Shown: positions 31,671-39,053 of the stretch, one piece after another | Numbering within the stretch: the stretch's first letter is position 1 | Layout of the letters: each line of letters opens with the position of its first letter | Source: Acidobacteriota bacterium | GTDB lineage: Bacteria; Acidobacteriota; Blastocatellia; Pyrinomonadales; Pyrinomonadaceae | Assembly: GCA_020199995.1 (NCBI GenBank) | Contig: JAIVJM010000008.1 | Location: 1-40,795, forward strand | DNA: 40,795 nt | Reading direction: 5' to 3' | The notes under the pieces: model-generated | Database searches by the model: none | Seen by the model: the letters and a program-made list of their open reading frames with translations, nothing else | Told to the model about the DNA's origin: nothing | Program-made: the position numbers and the translations under genes

Positions 31671-33269
31671 ATGAATAAGCTCACACGTCCGGTGGTCGGG
31701 GTTATGGCTGCCTTCGCTGTTTCGGCGGCGCTCTGTTTTGCGTGCGTCACTGCGGTGGCCGCCGCCGCGGGCGACAAGAAGGCGCGCTCTCAGGCGGAGC
31801 GGGCCGTGCGCGAGGGCGACTTCGAGGGGGCTGAGAGGATGTATCGCGCGCTGGTGGCGAAGGACCCGCGCGACACGGCGGCGCGCCTCGGGCTCTCGCT
31901 CGCGCTGCTCAAGCAGCGGAAGAATCAGGACGCCTACGATCAGGCGGCGCGCGTCGTCTCGGTCGAGCCGCTGTCGGCGCGCGCGCACTCGCTGCTCGGC
32001 GCGGCGATGCTCGGCGCGGGCGACTTTCGCCTCTCGGTCGAGGAGTTCCGCACCGCCCTCAGTTTCAAGGACGACGACGCGATGGCGATTGCCGGCCTCG
32101 CGATGGTGGACTTCTACGAGAACCGTCTGGGCGCGAGCCTCGCGGGCCTGCGCCGCGCCGCGTTTCTCGACGCTCAGGAGCCCGATTACCACTTCAACCT
32201 CGGACAGGTGGCCGCGCGCTTCGAGCGTTACGCCGAGGCCGCCAGCGCCTACGAGCAGTTCCTGCGCGTCGCCCCGCGCACCGACACCGACCGCCGCGAG
32301 CGCATCCGCGGCCTCATCGCCTTCCTCCGCTATCTCGGCACGCAGCGCGACCTCAACAGCGTGGGCGGCCCTTCGCGCAACGTCATTGCCGTCGAGGTCG
32401 TCAACAACCGGCCCATGATCAGCGTGCGCGTCAACGGCTCGAGGGAGGAGTTGCGCTTCGTGATTGATTCGGGCGCCGGGATGTGCGTCATCTCGACGCG
32501 CGCGGCGGAGCGCATGAACCTCAAGCCGGTCGCGCGCGGCGGCGTGGCGCGCGCCGTCGGCGGCGAGGGGCGCTTCGAGATCGTCTACGGCTTCCTCCAG
32601 TCGCTGCACATCGGCGAGGCGAAGATTGACCGCGTGCCCATCTACATCCGCCAGTTCTTCAACGATCAGGAACAGGTGGACGGCTACATCGGCCTCTCGG
32701 TGCTCTCGAAATATCTCGCCACCATTGACTACGCCGGGCGGAAGGTGACGCTTTTGCGCGGCGACGCGCGCCCGCCCTACGACCCAACGACTCCGCCCCC
32801 CGGCGTCGAGATTCCGATACGCACCACTTCGAGCGGCTTCTGGAGCGGCGAGTTCAGGCTCGACGGCGTGTCGAAGCCGGTCAACTTCATCGTTGATACG
32901 GGCGCGACCGTGACGGTCGTCTCGCAGGCTCTGGCGGCGCGCGAGGACATGGCGCGCTTCGAGCGCGGCGGACTCATCCGCGTCTACGGCGCGGCGGGGC
33001 TCGCCGACAACATCAAGACCATGATGCTGCCGCGCGTCGAACTGGGCACGCACGCGCGCCGGAATGTCTACGCCGCCGTGCTCGACATGGACTCGATCAA
33101 CGAGACCGCCGGGTTCGAGCAGACGGGCATCATCGGCGGCAACATCCTGCGCCACTTCCGCCTCACATTCGATTTCGAGCGCGCCATCATCCGCCTCGAA
33201 CCGCTCTCGAAGCCCGACCCCGAGGACGACACGAAGGGCAAGGCCCCGGTCGTGACGAGCCAGGGATGA
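31671..33269 (+). CDS. Secreted TPR protein with two retropepsin-like aspartic protease domains
   Basis: A 532-residue protein with TGGAG ahead of the ATG. A signal peptide spans about 1-33 (VVGVMAAFAVSAALCFACVT). Five or six TPR units follow to about residue 220 (AERAVREGDFEGAERMYRAL, LKQRKNQDAYDQAARVVSVE, YHFNLGQVAARFERYAEAAS). Then come two retropepsin-type domains: D266 in LRFVIDSGAGMCVIS and D409 in VNFIVDTGATVTVVS, each followed by a hydrophobic-Gly strand (YIGLSVLSKYLATIDY; GIIGGNILRHFRLTFDF). Two D-S/T-G sites in one chain could pair as in pepsin. The substrate is unknown and the location is probably periplasmic. Its stop overlaps the start of the PIN gene (ATGA). Confidence 0.87.
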   Translation: MNKLTRPVVGVMAAFAVSAALCFACVTAVAAAAGDKKARSQAERAVREGDFEGAERMYRALVAKDPRDTAARLGLSLALLKQRKNQDAYDQAARVVSVEPLSARAHSLLGAAMLGAGDFRLSVEEFRTALSFKDDDAMAIAGLAMVDFYENRLGASLAGLRRAAFLDAQEPDYHFNLGQVAARFERYAEAASAYEQFLRVAPRTDTDRRERIRGLIAFLRYLGTQRDLNSVGGPSRNVIAVEVVNNRPMISVRVNGSREELRFVIDSGAGMCVISTRAAERMNLKPVARGGVARAVGGEGRFEIVYGFLQSLHIGEAKIDRVPIYIRQFFNDQEQVDGYIGLSVLSKYLATIDYAGRKVTLLRGDARPPYDPTTPPPGVEIPIRTTSSGFWSGEFRLDGVSKPVNFIVDTGATVTVVSQALAAREDMARFERGGLIRVYGAAGLADNIKTMMLPRVELGTHARRNVYAAVLDMDSINETAGFEQTGIIGGNILRHFRLTFDFERAIIRLEPLSKPDPEDDTKGKAPVVTSQG

Positions 33270-33745
33270 AGCAGAGCATCTACATCGAGACTTCGGTCGT
33301 CGGGGCGTACCTCGACAATGGCGAGCCGTTCCGGCGCGACCTCACGATCCGCTGGTGGGAGCACGAATTGTCGGAGTACCGCGCGGTCGTCTCGCCGCTC
33401 GTTGTGCGCGAGCTTGAGCGCGTGCCCGAGCCGCACCGCACGGGCTACCTCAAGCTCATCTCGACGCTTGAACAGGTCGAGCTGACGGAGGAAGCCGCCA
33501 TCCTCGCCGAAGGCTACATCGCGCGCGGCATCTTCCACCGCAAGTATCTCGGCGACGCCGTCCATGTTGCGGTTGCCTCGGTCAATAAAATAGATTATCT
33601 AGTGACGTGGAACTTCGGCCACCTCGCGAACGTGCGGAGGCAGGCGCGCATCCGCCTCTTCAACACGGCGGCGGGCTTCTTCGTCCCGCAGATCGTGACG
33701 CCCGAATTTCTCGTTTCCGAGTTGACAGAGAGCCGCGAGTCGTGA
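33266..33745 (+). CDS. PIN-domain protein (VapC-like putative toxin)
   Basis: A 159-residue PIN-domain protein, probably a metal-dependent RNase. The ATG overlaps the upstream stop as ATGA, so translation is coupled. The first strand with an acidic residue is IYIETSVVGAYLD; an Asp/Glu middle region is LVVRELERVPEP; the third acid is in KYLGDAVHVAVASVNKIDYL, and the closing strand is VTWNFGHLAN. This is the pattern of the DUF3368/VapC-like PIN group often found with a short partner gene downstream. The partner here would be 33814-34038. Coupling to a secreted protease gene is unusual. Toxin function is inference. Confidence 0.82.
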   Translation: MKQSIYIETSVVGAYLDNGEPFRRDLTIRWWEHELSEYRAVVSPLVVRELERVPEPHRTGYLKLISTLEQVELTEEAAILAEGYIARGIFHRKYLGDAVHVAVASVNKIDYLVTWNFGHLANVRRQARIRLFNTAAGFFVPQIVTPEFLVSELTESRES

Positions 33746-33778
33746 GCCGCACAACGCAAGCAGAGAGAATCGCCCTTC

Positions 33779-33806
33779 ACGATTGACGATTTAAGATTTA
33801 CGATTC
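33779..33806. repeat. Single-arm heptamer array before the PIN partner gene
   Basis: Four tandem 7-base units (ACGATTG, ACGATTT, AAGATTT, ACGATTC) end 7 bases before the ATG at 33814. The units match those of the dnaK-dnaJ palindrome. No complementary arm is present. Confidence 0.8.
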
Positions 33807-33813
33807 ACCAAGC

Positions 33814-34038
33814 ATGTACCGCAAGCCGAAATTTCTCGAAGAGCTGCACGCCATCCGCGAGGAGATGTCGCGCGAGGCCGACTACGACATGGAGCTGTTC
33901 GCCGAGATGGTACGCACGGGCCGCCACCCGAGCCACGGCCCCGCGCGCAACATCCGCGGCTTCCGCAGCCGCGCCCCGCGCGCCGGCGAAGAGACCAAGA
34001 CGACGAAGGCCGCGCCGAGGAAGCGCGCGGCGAGATGA
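33814..34038 (+). CDS. Small protein, putative antitoxin partner of the PIN protein
   Basis: A 74-residue protein. The N-terminal part, KPKFLEELHAIREEMSREAD then YDMELFAEMVRTG, is predicted to be two helices. The C-terminal 30 residues are Arg/Lys rich (NIRGFRSRAPRAGEE; PRKRAAR) and may bind DNA or RNA. Short proteins with this 'eelH.iRe.m..E..yd...f' pattern often follow PIN-domain genes in bacteria. The order toxin first, antitoxin second is the reverse of classical vapBC. A heptamer repeat separates the two genes. Antitoxin activity is inferred from context only. Confidence 0.7.
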   Translation: MYRKPKFLEELHAIREEMSREADYDMELFAEMVRTGRHPSHGPARNIRGFRSRAPRAGEETKTTKAAPRKRAAR

Positions 34039-34043
34039 TGAGA

Positions 34044-34150
34044 AGCTAATAGCTCTTAGCTCTTAGCTTTCAGCTTAAAAAGACAGCCGCTCGATTCTCC
34101 GCACGCTGCTTGCTGAAAGATTAAGAGCTAAGAGCTAACAGCTAACAGCT
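34044..34150. repeat. Palindrome of AGCTAAGAGCTAAC-type units
   Basis: The left arm at 34044-34074 (AGCTAAT, AGCTCTT, AGCTCTT, AGCTTTC, AGC) and right arm at 34112-34150 (ending AGCTAAC, AGCTAAC, AGCT) are imperfect reverse complements made of 7-base units, with a 37-base loop. It occupies the gap, ending 6 bases before the next ATG. Confidence 0.85.
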
Positions 34151-34156
34151 ATTGAT

Positions 34157-34948
34157 ATGGACGAGACGTTTGGAGCCATCGGGCTGGACGTGCCGAGCGA
34201 GAAGGATTTCAACCACCTCGCGGAGCGCGCCGGCGATCAGGGCGAAGCGACGCAGCTTTTGCGCCGCGGCGCGGTGCTGCACGGGCGCTGCTGGAAGCTG
34301 GGTGAGGGGCTGGAGGTCTGGACGGTGCTCTACGAGTCGGGGACGGGCGAGATTTTTTACGCCGACTGTCGCCCCGGCTTCCGCGCGCGCTACACGCAGC
34401 GCGTGAGCCCGTGGGCTTTGACCGAGTACGACGAGGACGGCGAGGCCATCGTCCACGGCTACTGCGACGGGACTGAGACAGAAGTGCTCTTCGAGTTGCA
34501 GAACCTGACCGAGGTTGGCCCCGAGGGCTTTCGCGCCCCGGAGCTGCACGTCGGGTTGTGCGGCCTCGCCTACCGCGCGCGGGTCTCGCGCTCAAGGGGC
34601 GAGCGCGTCCGCTGGCAGCCGCTCGAAGAGGCCGCGCCTTCGCGCGCCGCGCACGAGAACGACTGGTGCCTGACGGGGCGCGTCCTCTCTTTCAAGCCGC
34701 TCCGCAACCCACTCTCGGGGAGCGAGCTGTATTGGGTCTATCTCGACCTCGAAAAGCTCAAGCTCGAAGTGCTCGTCAACCGCAAGGCGCTCCGGGGCGA
34801 CGCGCTCACAGTCGGCGCGAGCTTCTCCGCCGAGGTCTGGTTGCAGGGCCACATCCTCGACCGCCGCGCACTCCTCTCGCGCTACGAAGGGCTCGACATC
34901 TCCCGCTCGAAGGCCGACCTGTGGTCGCACCTGAAGCGCCGCAACTGA
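34157..34948 (+). CDS. Conserved-looking cytoplasmic protein of unknown function
   Basis: A 263-residue protein with no signal peptide or membrane helix and no family recognised. The N-terminal half has LLRRGAVLHGRCWKLGEGLE, VWTVLYESGTGEIFYADCRP and a Trp/Tyr-rich stretch. The middle has VRWQPLEEAAPSRAAHENDW. The C-terminal half has CLTGRVLSFKPLRNPLSGSE, LYWVYLDLEKLKLEVLVNRK and GASFSAEVWLQGHILDRRA, which looks like an OB-type beta barrel. Normal codon use and length suggest a real gene. The ATG follows a palindrome with no Shine-Dalgarno between. Its neighbours are two putative toxin-antitoxin loci, which gives no firm hint of function. Confidence 0.75.
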   Translation: MDETFGAIGLDVPSEKDFNHLAERAGDQGEATQLLRRGAVLHGRCWKLGEGLEVWTVLYESGTGEIFYADCRPGFRARYTQRVSPWALTEYDEDGEAIVHGYCDGTETEVLFELQNLTEVGPEGFRAPELHVGLCGLAYRARVSRSRGERVRWQPLEEAAPSRAAHENDWCLTGRVLSFKPLRNPLSGSELYWVYLDLEKLKLEVLVNRKALRGDALTVGASFSAEVWLQGHILDRRALLSRYEGLDISRSKADLWSHLKRRN

Positions 34949-34985
34949 CGGATGCGGAAGCTCGAACGATGTCTTGAGGAAGGTC

Positions 34986-35192
34986 ATGATTCAAGAATTT
35001 ACAGCGAGCGTGTGGCAGGAAGGCGACTGGTTCGTGGCGCAATGTCGAGAGGTTGATGTCGCGAGTCAGGGCTTGACCGAGCAGGAGTCTCTGGATAACC
35101 TGCGAGAGGCTTTGGAATTACACTTCGAGCCTCCATGCGCGACGCTACTGCCTCAGATTCGCAGGATAGAGGTCGAACTCGATGCCGCTTAG
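34986..35192 (+). CDS. hicB: HicB-family antitoxin (short form)
   Basis: A 68-residue protein starting at ATG 34986, with GAGG six bases upstream; a TTG at 34974 is less likely. The fold is the partial RNase H-like HicB domain: FTASVWQEGDWFVAQCREVD, VASQGLTEQESLDNLREALE, then LHFEPP and a final beta strand. There is no C-terminal DNA-binding domain. HicB neutralises the HicA mRNA interferase. Its stop overlaps the hicA ATG at 35182. The order hicB-hicA is a known variant. Because hicA is frameshifted the pair may be inactive. Confidence 0.88.
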   Translation: MIQEFTASVWQEGDWFVAQCREVDVASQGLTEQESLDNLREALELHFEPPCATLLPQIRRIEVELDAA

Positions 35193-35404
35193 GCCGCTGC
35201 CCTTTCGCGAGGTTAAGCGAAAGTTGGAGGCTCTGGGTTTTACAGAGGCTAGCCAGAAAGGAAGTCACGTTAAAATTCGCTAAGAAAACCTCACAGGGAA
35301 CTTACACCGCAGTCGTACCGCACCACAGAGAGGTTCCTGTCGGCACGCTCCGAAGCATTCTCCGGCAGGCAGGAATTGAGCCTGACGAATTTGAAGGTAT
35401 ATAG
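35182..35404 (+). pseudogene. hicA: HicA-family mRNA interferase toxin, frameshifted
   Basis: The ATG at 35182 overlaps the hicB stop. The reading frame gives LRPLPFREVKRKLEALGF, then TEASQKGSHVKIR and a TAA at 35281, 33 residues in all. The +1 frame continues the family without a break: KKTSQGTYTAVVPHHREVPV, then GTLRSILRQAGIEPDEFEGI, to the stop at 35402-35404. Removing one A from the AAAA run at 35272-35275 restores a 73-residue HicA with the catalytic His in GSHVK. HicA binds and cuts mRNA through a dsRBD-like fold. Inactivation or a homopolymer read error are both possible. Confidence 0.88.
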
Positions 35405-35419
35405 AACGCCCCAAACCCG

Positions 35420-36007
35420 ATGCCCGCTTTGAAACGACTCGCGCTCGCCGGATTAATCCTCACCGCCGTCTGCGTCGCCGCGCTCTACTACTTCAATCAA
35501 TACTGGATTCATCGTTACGACGCGCTCATCGAGCGGCACGCCGCCGTCTACCGCCTCGACCCCGATCTGGTGTGGAGCATCATTCACGAGGAGACGTACT
35601 TCAGCCCGTGGAAGAAGGGTGATGCCGGCGAGTTCGGACTGATGCAGGTGATGCCGGCGGTGGGGCGCGAGTGGGCGGCGGAGACGGGGATGCGCGAGTT
35701 CGCCGAGCGCATGCGGCAAGAACCGGAAAGCCTTCTCCTCGACCCGGAGCGCAACATCCAGATCGGCTGCTGGTATCTCGAGAAAATCTCGAAGGACTAC
35801 CGCGACACGCCGGGCGCGGAGGCGCGCATCGTCGCCGCCTACAACGCCGGGCCGAGCCGCGCTGCCGAATGGGAGAAGGTCGAGCCGGGCCGCCAGCCGC
35901 TCACCGCCGAGCAGTTCGTCGCGCGCATCAGCTTCCCCTCGACGCGCGCCTATGTCTCGAACATCCTCGCGCGTTACCGGGAGCAGAAAGTGAGCAGAAA
36001 GCAGTGA
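35420..36007 (+). CDS. Membrane-anchored lytic transglycosylase (SLT domain)
   Basis: A 195-residue protein. One N-terminal helix (LALAGLILTAVCVAALYYF) acts as signal anchor. The goose-lysozyme-like SLT domain follows: LDPDLVWSIIHEETYFSPW with the catalytic Glu, AGEFGLMQVMPAVGREWA, ERNIQIGCWYLEKISKDY and VAAYNAGPSRAAEWEKV. It cuts peptidoglycan between MurNAc and GlcNAc, forming 1,6-anhydroMurNAc. The last residues, EQKVSRKQ, are encoded by the start of the repeat at 35981, so the natural C-terminus has been replaced or extended. The ATG has no clear Shine-Dalgarno. Confidence 0.92.
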   Translation: MPALKRLALAGLILTAVCVAALYYFNQYWIHRYDALIERHAAVYRLDPDLVWSIIHEETYFSPWKKGDAGEFGLMQVMPAVGREWAAETGMREFAERMRQEPESLLLDPERNIQIGCWYLEKISKDYRDTPGAEARIVAAYNAGPSRAAEWEKVEPGRQPLTAEQFVARISFPSTRAYVSNILARYREQKVSRKQ

Positions 36008-36145
36008 ACAGTGCGCAGAAAGTGAGCAGTAAGCGGTGAGCAGTAAGCAACAGAAGCTACATAGCGGCCTGAGCATCGGGGCTGAGCGACAGGCAGTTGG
36101 GTTGTTTTTACTGCTCACTGCTCACTGCTCACTGCTCACTGCTTC
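35981..36145. repeat. Large GTGAGCA/TGCTCAC heptamer palindrome between SLT and MFS genes
   Basis: The left arm, about 35981-36050, is a run of decayed units such as GTGAGCA, GTGAACA and GTAAGCA. The right arm at 36111-36145 is four exact CTGCTCA units plus CTGCTTC, and touches the MFS ATG at 36146. The left arm starts inside the transglycosylase gene and encodes its last residues. No Shine-Dalgarno is visible before the MFS start. Confidence 0.88.
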
Positions 36146-37615
36146 ATGACGTACCGGCAGCTGCTCGCGTCGAACGCGGACTTCCGACGTTTGTGGCTGG
36201 GGCAGGTCATCTCGGAGATCGGCGACTGGCTGAACAACATCGCCGTGCTGGCGCTCGCCATCCAGCTCGCCGCGGGCCGGAGCGTCGGGCTGGCGATTGC
36301 CGTCTACGCCGTCGCGCGACACCTCCCGCTCTTTCTGTTCGGCCCCGTGGCGGGCGTCGTCGTTGACCGCCTCGACCGGCGGCGCGTGATGATCGCGGCG
36401 GACATCGTGCGCGCCTTCCTCGCGCTCGGCTTCCTCGCCGCCGACCGCCTCGCGTCGCTGCCGGTCATCTACGCGGTCGGCGCCTCGCTCTTCTCGGTCT
36501 CGGCCTTCTTCAACGCCGCCAAGCGCGCCTCAATACCGAACCTCGTCAGCGGCACCGAAGGGCTCCTCAGCGCAAACTCCCTCTCGGCCTCGACCACCGC
36601 CGCGACCATCGCGGTCGGCTCCGCCCTCGGCGGCGTCGTGGCGACGGCCCTCGGTCGCGACACCGTCTTCTTCCTCAACGCGCTCACCTTCCTCGCCTCG
36701 GCGGAGATGATCCGACGCATCCGAAAGCCCGTGAGCAGAAAGCAGAAAGCAGTGAGCAGTGAGCAGGAAGCGGCGAGCAGTGAGCGGAGAACGGAAGGCG
36801 GAGGGCGCGAGATTTCAGATTTGAAATCTCAAGTCTCAAATAGCGAGTCTGGAATCCCGACTCCTGAAACTTCAAGCTCGAATCTCAGCGCGCGAGATGA
36901 TTCGACTGCCTTCAACCGACTGCTGGCTGCCTTCTCCCTCCTGCCTTCCATCCTTCGCCGCGCGGCGTGGGAGTTCCGCGAGGGCTTGCGCTACGTCGGG
37001 CGCGACGCTTTGTTGCGGGCCGTCTTCGTGGTGGCCGCGGGATGGGGCCTCGGTAACGGCGCGGCGCGGGCGCTCTACAGCATCTTCGGCGCGCGGCTCG
37101 GCAAGGACGCGGTGAGTGGCTGGGGCGAGGGCGCGCGCGCCTTCGTCGAGCGCCCGACGGACTTCGGCATCTCGGTGCTCTTCGTCGCGATGGGCGTGGG
37201 GGGCGTGCTGGGCGCGCCGCTCGCGCGCCGCTTCAACCGCGCGGGCGGCGCGGGCCTCGGCGCACGCATGGGGCGCTCGCTGGTGCTGGACGGGTGCGGG
37301 CTGGCGCTCTTCAGTCTAATGCCGAGCCTGTGGGTCGCGGCACTGGTGCTGGTCGCGCGCGAGATGAACTTCGCCATCTGGTGGACGGCGCAGCAGACCA
37401 TTATGATGAAGCGCACCGAGGACGCCTTCGCGGGTCGCGTCTTCGCCACCTACGAGACACTGACGACGCTGATGATGGTGGCCTCGATTCTCGTCTCGGG
37501 GGCCGCCGCCGACCGCGCCGGTATCCGCGTGGTTGCCGCCGGCGGCGGGAGTATGGTTATCCTCTCCGGGCTCTTCTGGTTCCTGCTGCGCCGCCGCGCG
37601 CGGGCGGGCGATTGA
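36146..37615 (+). CDS. MFS transporter with a repeat-derived loop insertion
   Basis: A 489-residue major facilitator protein of the EntS-like group. It begins RQLLASNADFRRLWLGQVIS then EIGDWLNNIAVLALAIQLAA. The MFS loop 2-3 signature appears as GPVAGVVVDRLDRRRVMIA. Twelve helices can be drawn, six before and six after a central loop. That loop (about 195-251) is hydrophilic: SRKQKAVSSEQEAASSER, then SDLKSQVSNSESGIPTPE. It is encoded by a repeat related to the one just upstream of the gene. The substrate is unknown; efflux of a small molecule is likely for the group. Its stop and the next ATG share one base (TGATG), so the amidohydrolase is probably translationally coupled. Confidence 0.9.
   Translation: MTYRQLLASNADFRRLWLGQVISEIGDWLNNIAVLALAIQLAAGRSVGLAIAVYAVARHLPLFLFGPVAGVVVDRLDRRRVMIAADIVRAFLALGFLAADRLASLPVIYAVGASLFSVSAFFNAAKRASIPNLVSGTEGLLSANSLSASTTAATIAVGSALGGVVATALGRDTVFFLNALTFLASAEMIRRIRKPVSRKQKAVSSEQEAASSERRTEGGGREISDLKSQVSNSESGIPTPETSSSNLSARDDSTAFNRLLAAFSLLPSILRRAAWEFREGLRYVGRDALLRAVFVVAAGWGLGNGAARALYSIFGARLGKDAVSGWGEGARAFVERPTDFGISVLFVAMGVGGVLGAPLARRFNRAGGAGLGARMGRSLVLDGCGLALFSLMPSLWVAALVLVAREMNFAIWWTAQQTIMMKRTEDAFAGRVFATYETLTTLMMVASILVSGAAADRAGIRVVAAGGGSMVILSGLFWFLLRRRARAGD
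36731..36890. repeat. In-frame heptamer array inside the MFS gene
   Basis: 36731-36786 consists of GTGAGCAG/AAGCAG/GTGAGCG units, complementary to the CTGCTCA units at 36111-36145. Then comes a small palindrome, GAGATTTCA-GATT-TGAAATCTC, at 36809-36830, and further short units (TCAAGTC, TCAAATA). The reading frame stays open throughout. Confidence 0.85.
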
Positions 37616-38985
37616 TGAATATGGCGACGACGGTCAAACTTTACAGCGCGCGTTGGGTTCTGCCGATGGCGACCGCCCCTGTCGAAGAGGGGGCGGTGGC
37701 AATCGAGGGCGCGCGCGTCGTCGGCGTGGGGACGCGGGAAGAACTCGCGGAAAAGTTCAGTGGGGCGGTGGTGGAGGATTTCGGAGAGGCGGCGATTCTG
37801 CCCGGCTTCGTCAACTGCCACACGCACCTTGAGCTGACGGCGATGCGCGGCTTCCTCGAACGAGAGGAGGGCGACTTCTTCGCGTGGCTCAGGAAGCTCA
37901 CCATCGCGCGTACACTGCTGATGACGCCGGAAGACCTCTACGCATCAGCCGCGTGGGGCGCGGTCGAGGCATTGCGCGCGGGCGTGACGTGCGTGGGCGA
38001 CGCGAGCGACTCGGCGTTGACGACGATGAAGGCGCTCCGCGACGTGGGGCTCCGGGGCATCGTCTATCAAGAGGTCTTCGGGCCGGACGCGCGCGAGGCG
38101 CGAGAGCATTTCGAGAAGGCCGGCGAGAAGCTCTCATCCTTGCGCGCGGGAGAAAACGAGTGGGTCACGCTCGGCGTCTCGCCGCACGCGCCCTACACCG
38201 TGAGCCGCCCGCTGCTCGAACTCCTGACCGAGTACGCCGTCTCGGAGCGCCTGCCCCTGATGATGCACGCGGCGGAGTCGGAGGCCGAAGAACTCTTCAT
38301 GCGCGAAGGCGCGGGGCCGTTCGCGGAGAGCTACAAGGCGCGCGGTATCGAGTGGCAAGCGCCCGGCGTCTCGACCGTCGAGTACCTCGCGCAGACCGGA
38401 CTCTTGCGCTCGCGCCCTCTGCTCGCGCATTGCGTGCGCGCCGACGAGGCGGACGTCGCGACTCTCAAAGAGTGGCGCGCGCGCGTCGCGCACTGCCCGA
38501 AGTCGAACGCGAAGCTCGGTCACGGGCGCGCGCCCTTCGCGTCGTTTATCCGCGCCGACCTCGACGTGGGGCTCGGCAGCGACTCGGTGGCGAGCAACAA
38601 CACCTGCGACCTGCTCGAAGAGGCGCGCTTCGCCGCGCTCCTTTCGCGCGCCGCCGGCGACACGCTCGAAGGCGGGCGTATGCTGAGCTGCGATGAAGCG
38701 CTGCGCGCGTCCACGCAGGGCGGCGCGCGCGCCCTCGGCCTCGAACGCCAGACCGGCGCGCTCGCCGCAGGCATGGCGGCGGACATCGCCGTCATCGGGC
38801 TCGGCGGCGCGCACCAACAGCCCGTCCATGACCCCTCGACCGCGCTGCTCTTCGCCTCCTCTGGCCGCGACGTGCTGCTGACCGTGGTCGCGGGCAGGGA
38901 ACTCTACCGCGACGGTCGCGTGGAGGGCATGGACGAAGACGAACTGCGCGACCGGATGCGAGATATTGCACGCAGGCTCGCCTGA
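37615..38985 (+). CDS. Amidohydrolase of the SsnA/Mta-SAH deaminase group (COG0402)
   Basis: A 456-residue metal-dependent hydrolase. Metal and catalytic motifs are complete: [20 protein letters not shown] (HxH), [31 protein letters not shown] and [20 protein letters not shown] (Asp). The C-terminus [15 protein letters not shown] and the [13 protein letters not shown] end complete the composite beta domain. Members deaminate methylthioadenosine, S-adenosylhomocysteine, guanine or aminofutalosine; the substrate cannot be fixed from sequence alone. The ATG at 37615 overlaps the MFS stop; a second ATG at 37621 is possible. Coupling suggests that the transporter handles the substrate or product. 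Confidence 0.9.
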   Translation: MNMATTVKLYSARWVLPMATAPVEEGAVAIEGARVVGVGTREELAEKFSGAVVEDFGEAAILPGFVNCHTHLELTAMRGFLEREEGDFFAWLRKLTIARTLLMTPEDLYASAAWGAVEALRAGVTCVGDASDSALTTMKALRDVGLRGIVYQEVFGPDAREAREHFEKAGEKLSSLRAGENEWVTLGVSPHAPYTVSRPLLELLTEYAVSERLPLMMHAAESEAEELFMREGAGPFAESYKARGIEWQAPGVSTVEYLAQTGLLRSRPLLAHCVRADEADVATLKEWRARVAHCPKSNAKLGHGRAPFASFIRADLDVGLGSDSVASNNTCDLLEEARFAALLSRAAGDTLEGGRMLSCDEALRASTQGGARALGLERQTGALAAGMAADIAVIGLGGAHQQPVHDPSTALLFASSGRDVLLTVVAGRELYRDGRVEGMDEDELRDRMRDIARRLA

Positions 38986-39022
38986 GCCCTGAAAGGTGCG
39001 GTCAGCACGAACCGGCTTTTGC

Positions 39023-39050
39023 CCATTCACTATTTACCATTTACCATTTG
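39023..39050. repeat. Single-arm heptamer array before ackA
   Basis: Four tandem units (CCATTCA, CTATTTA, CCATTTA, CCATTTG) end 3 bases before the ackA ATG at 39054. No reverse-complement arm is present, and there is no Shine-Dalgarno between array and start. Confidence 0.8.
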
Positions 39051-39053
39051 CCC

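Noticed and set aside
31575-33155. Leftward open frame of 526 codons opposite the TPR/retropepsin gene
   Set aside because: The rightward frame has a signal peptide, TPRs and two D-S/T-G motifs. The antisense translation has no recognisable content.
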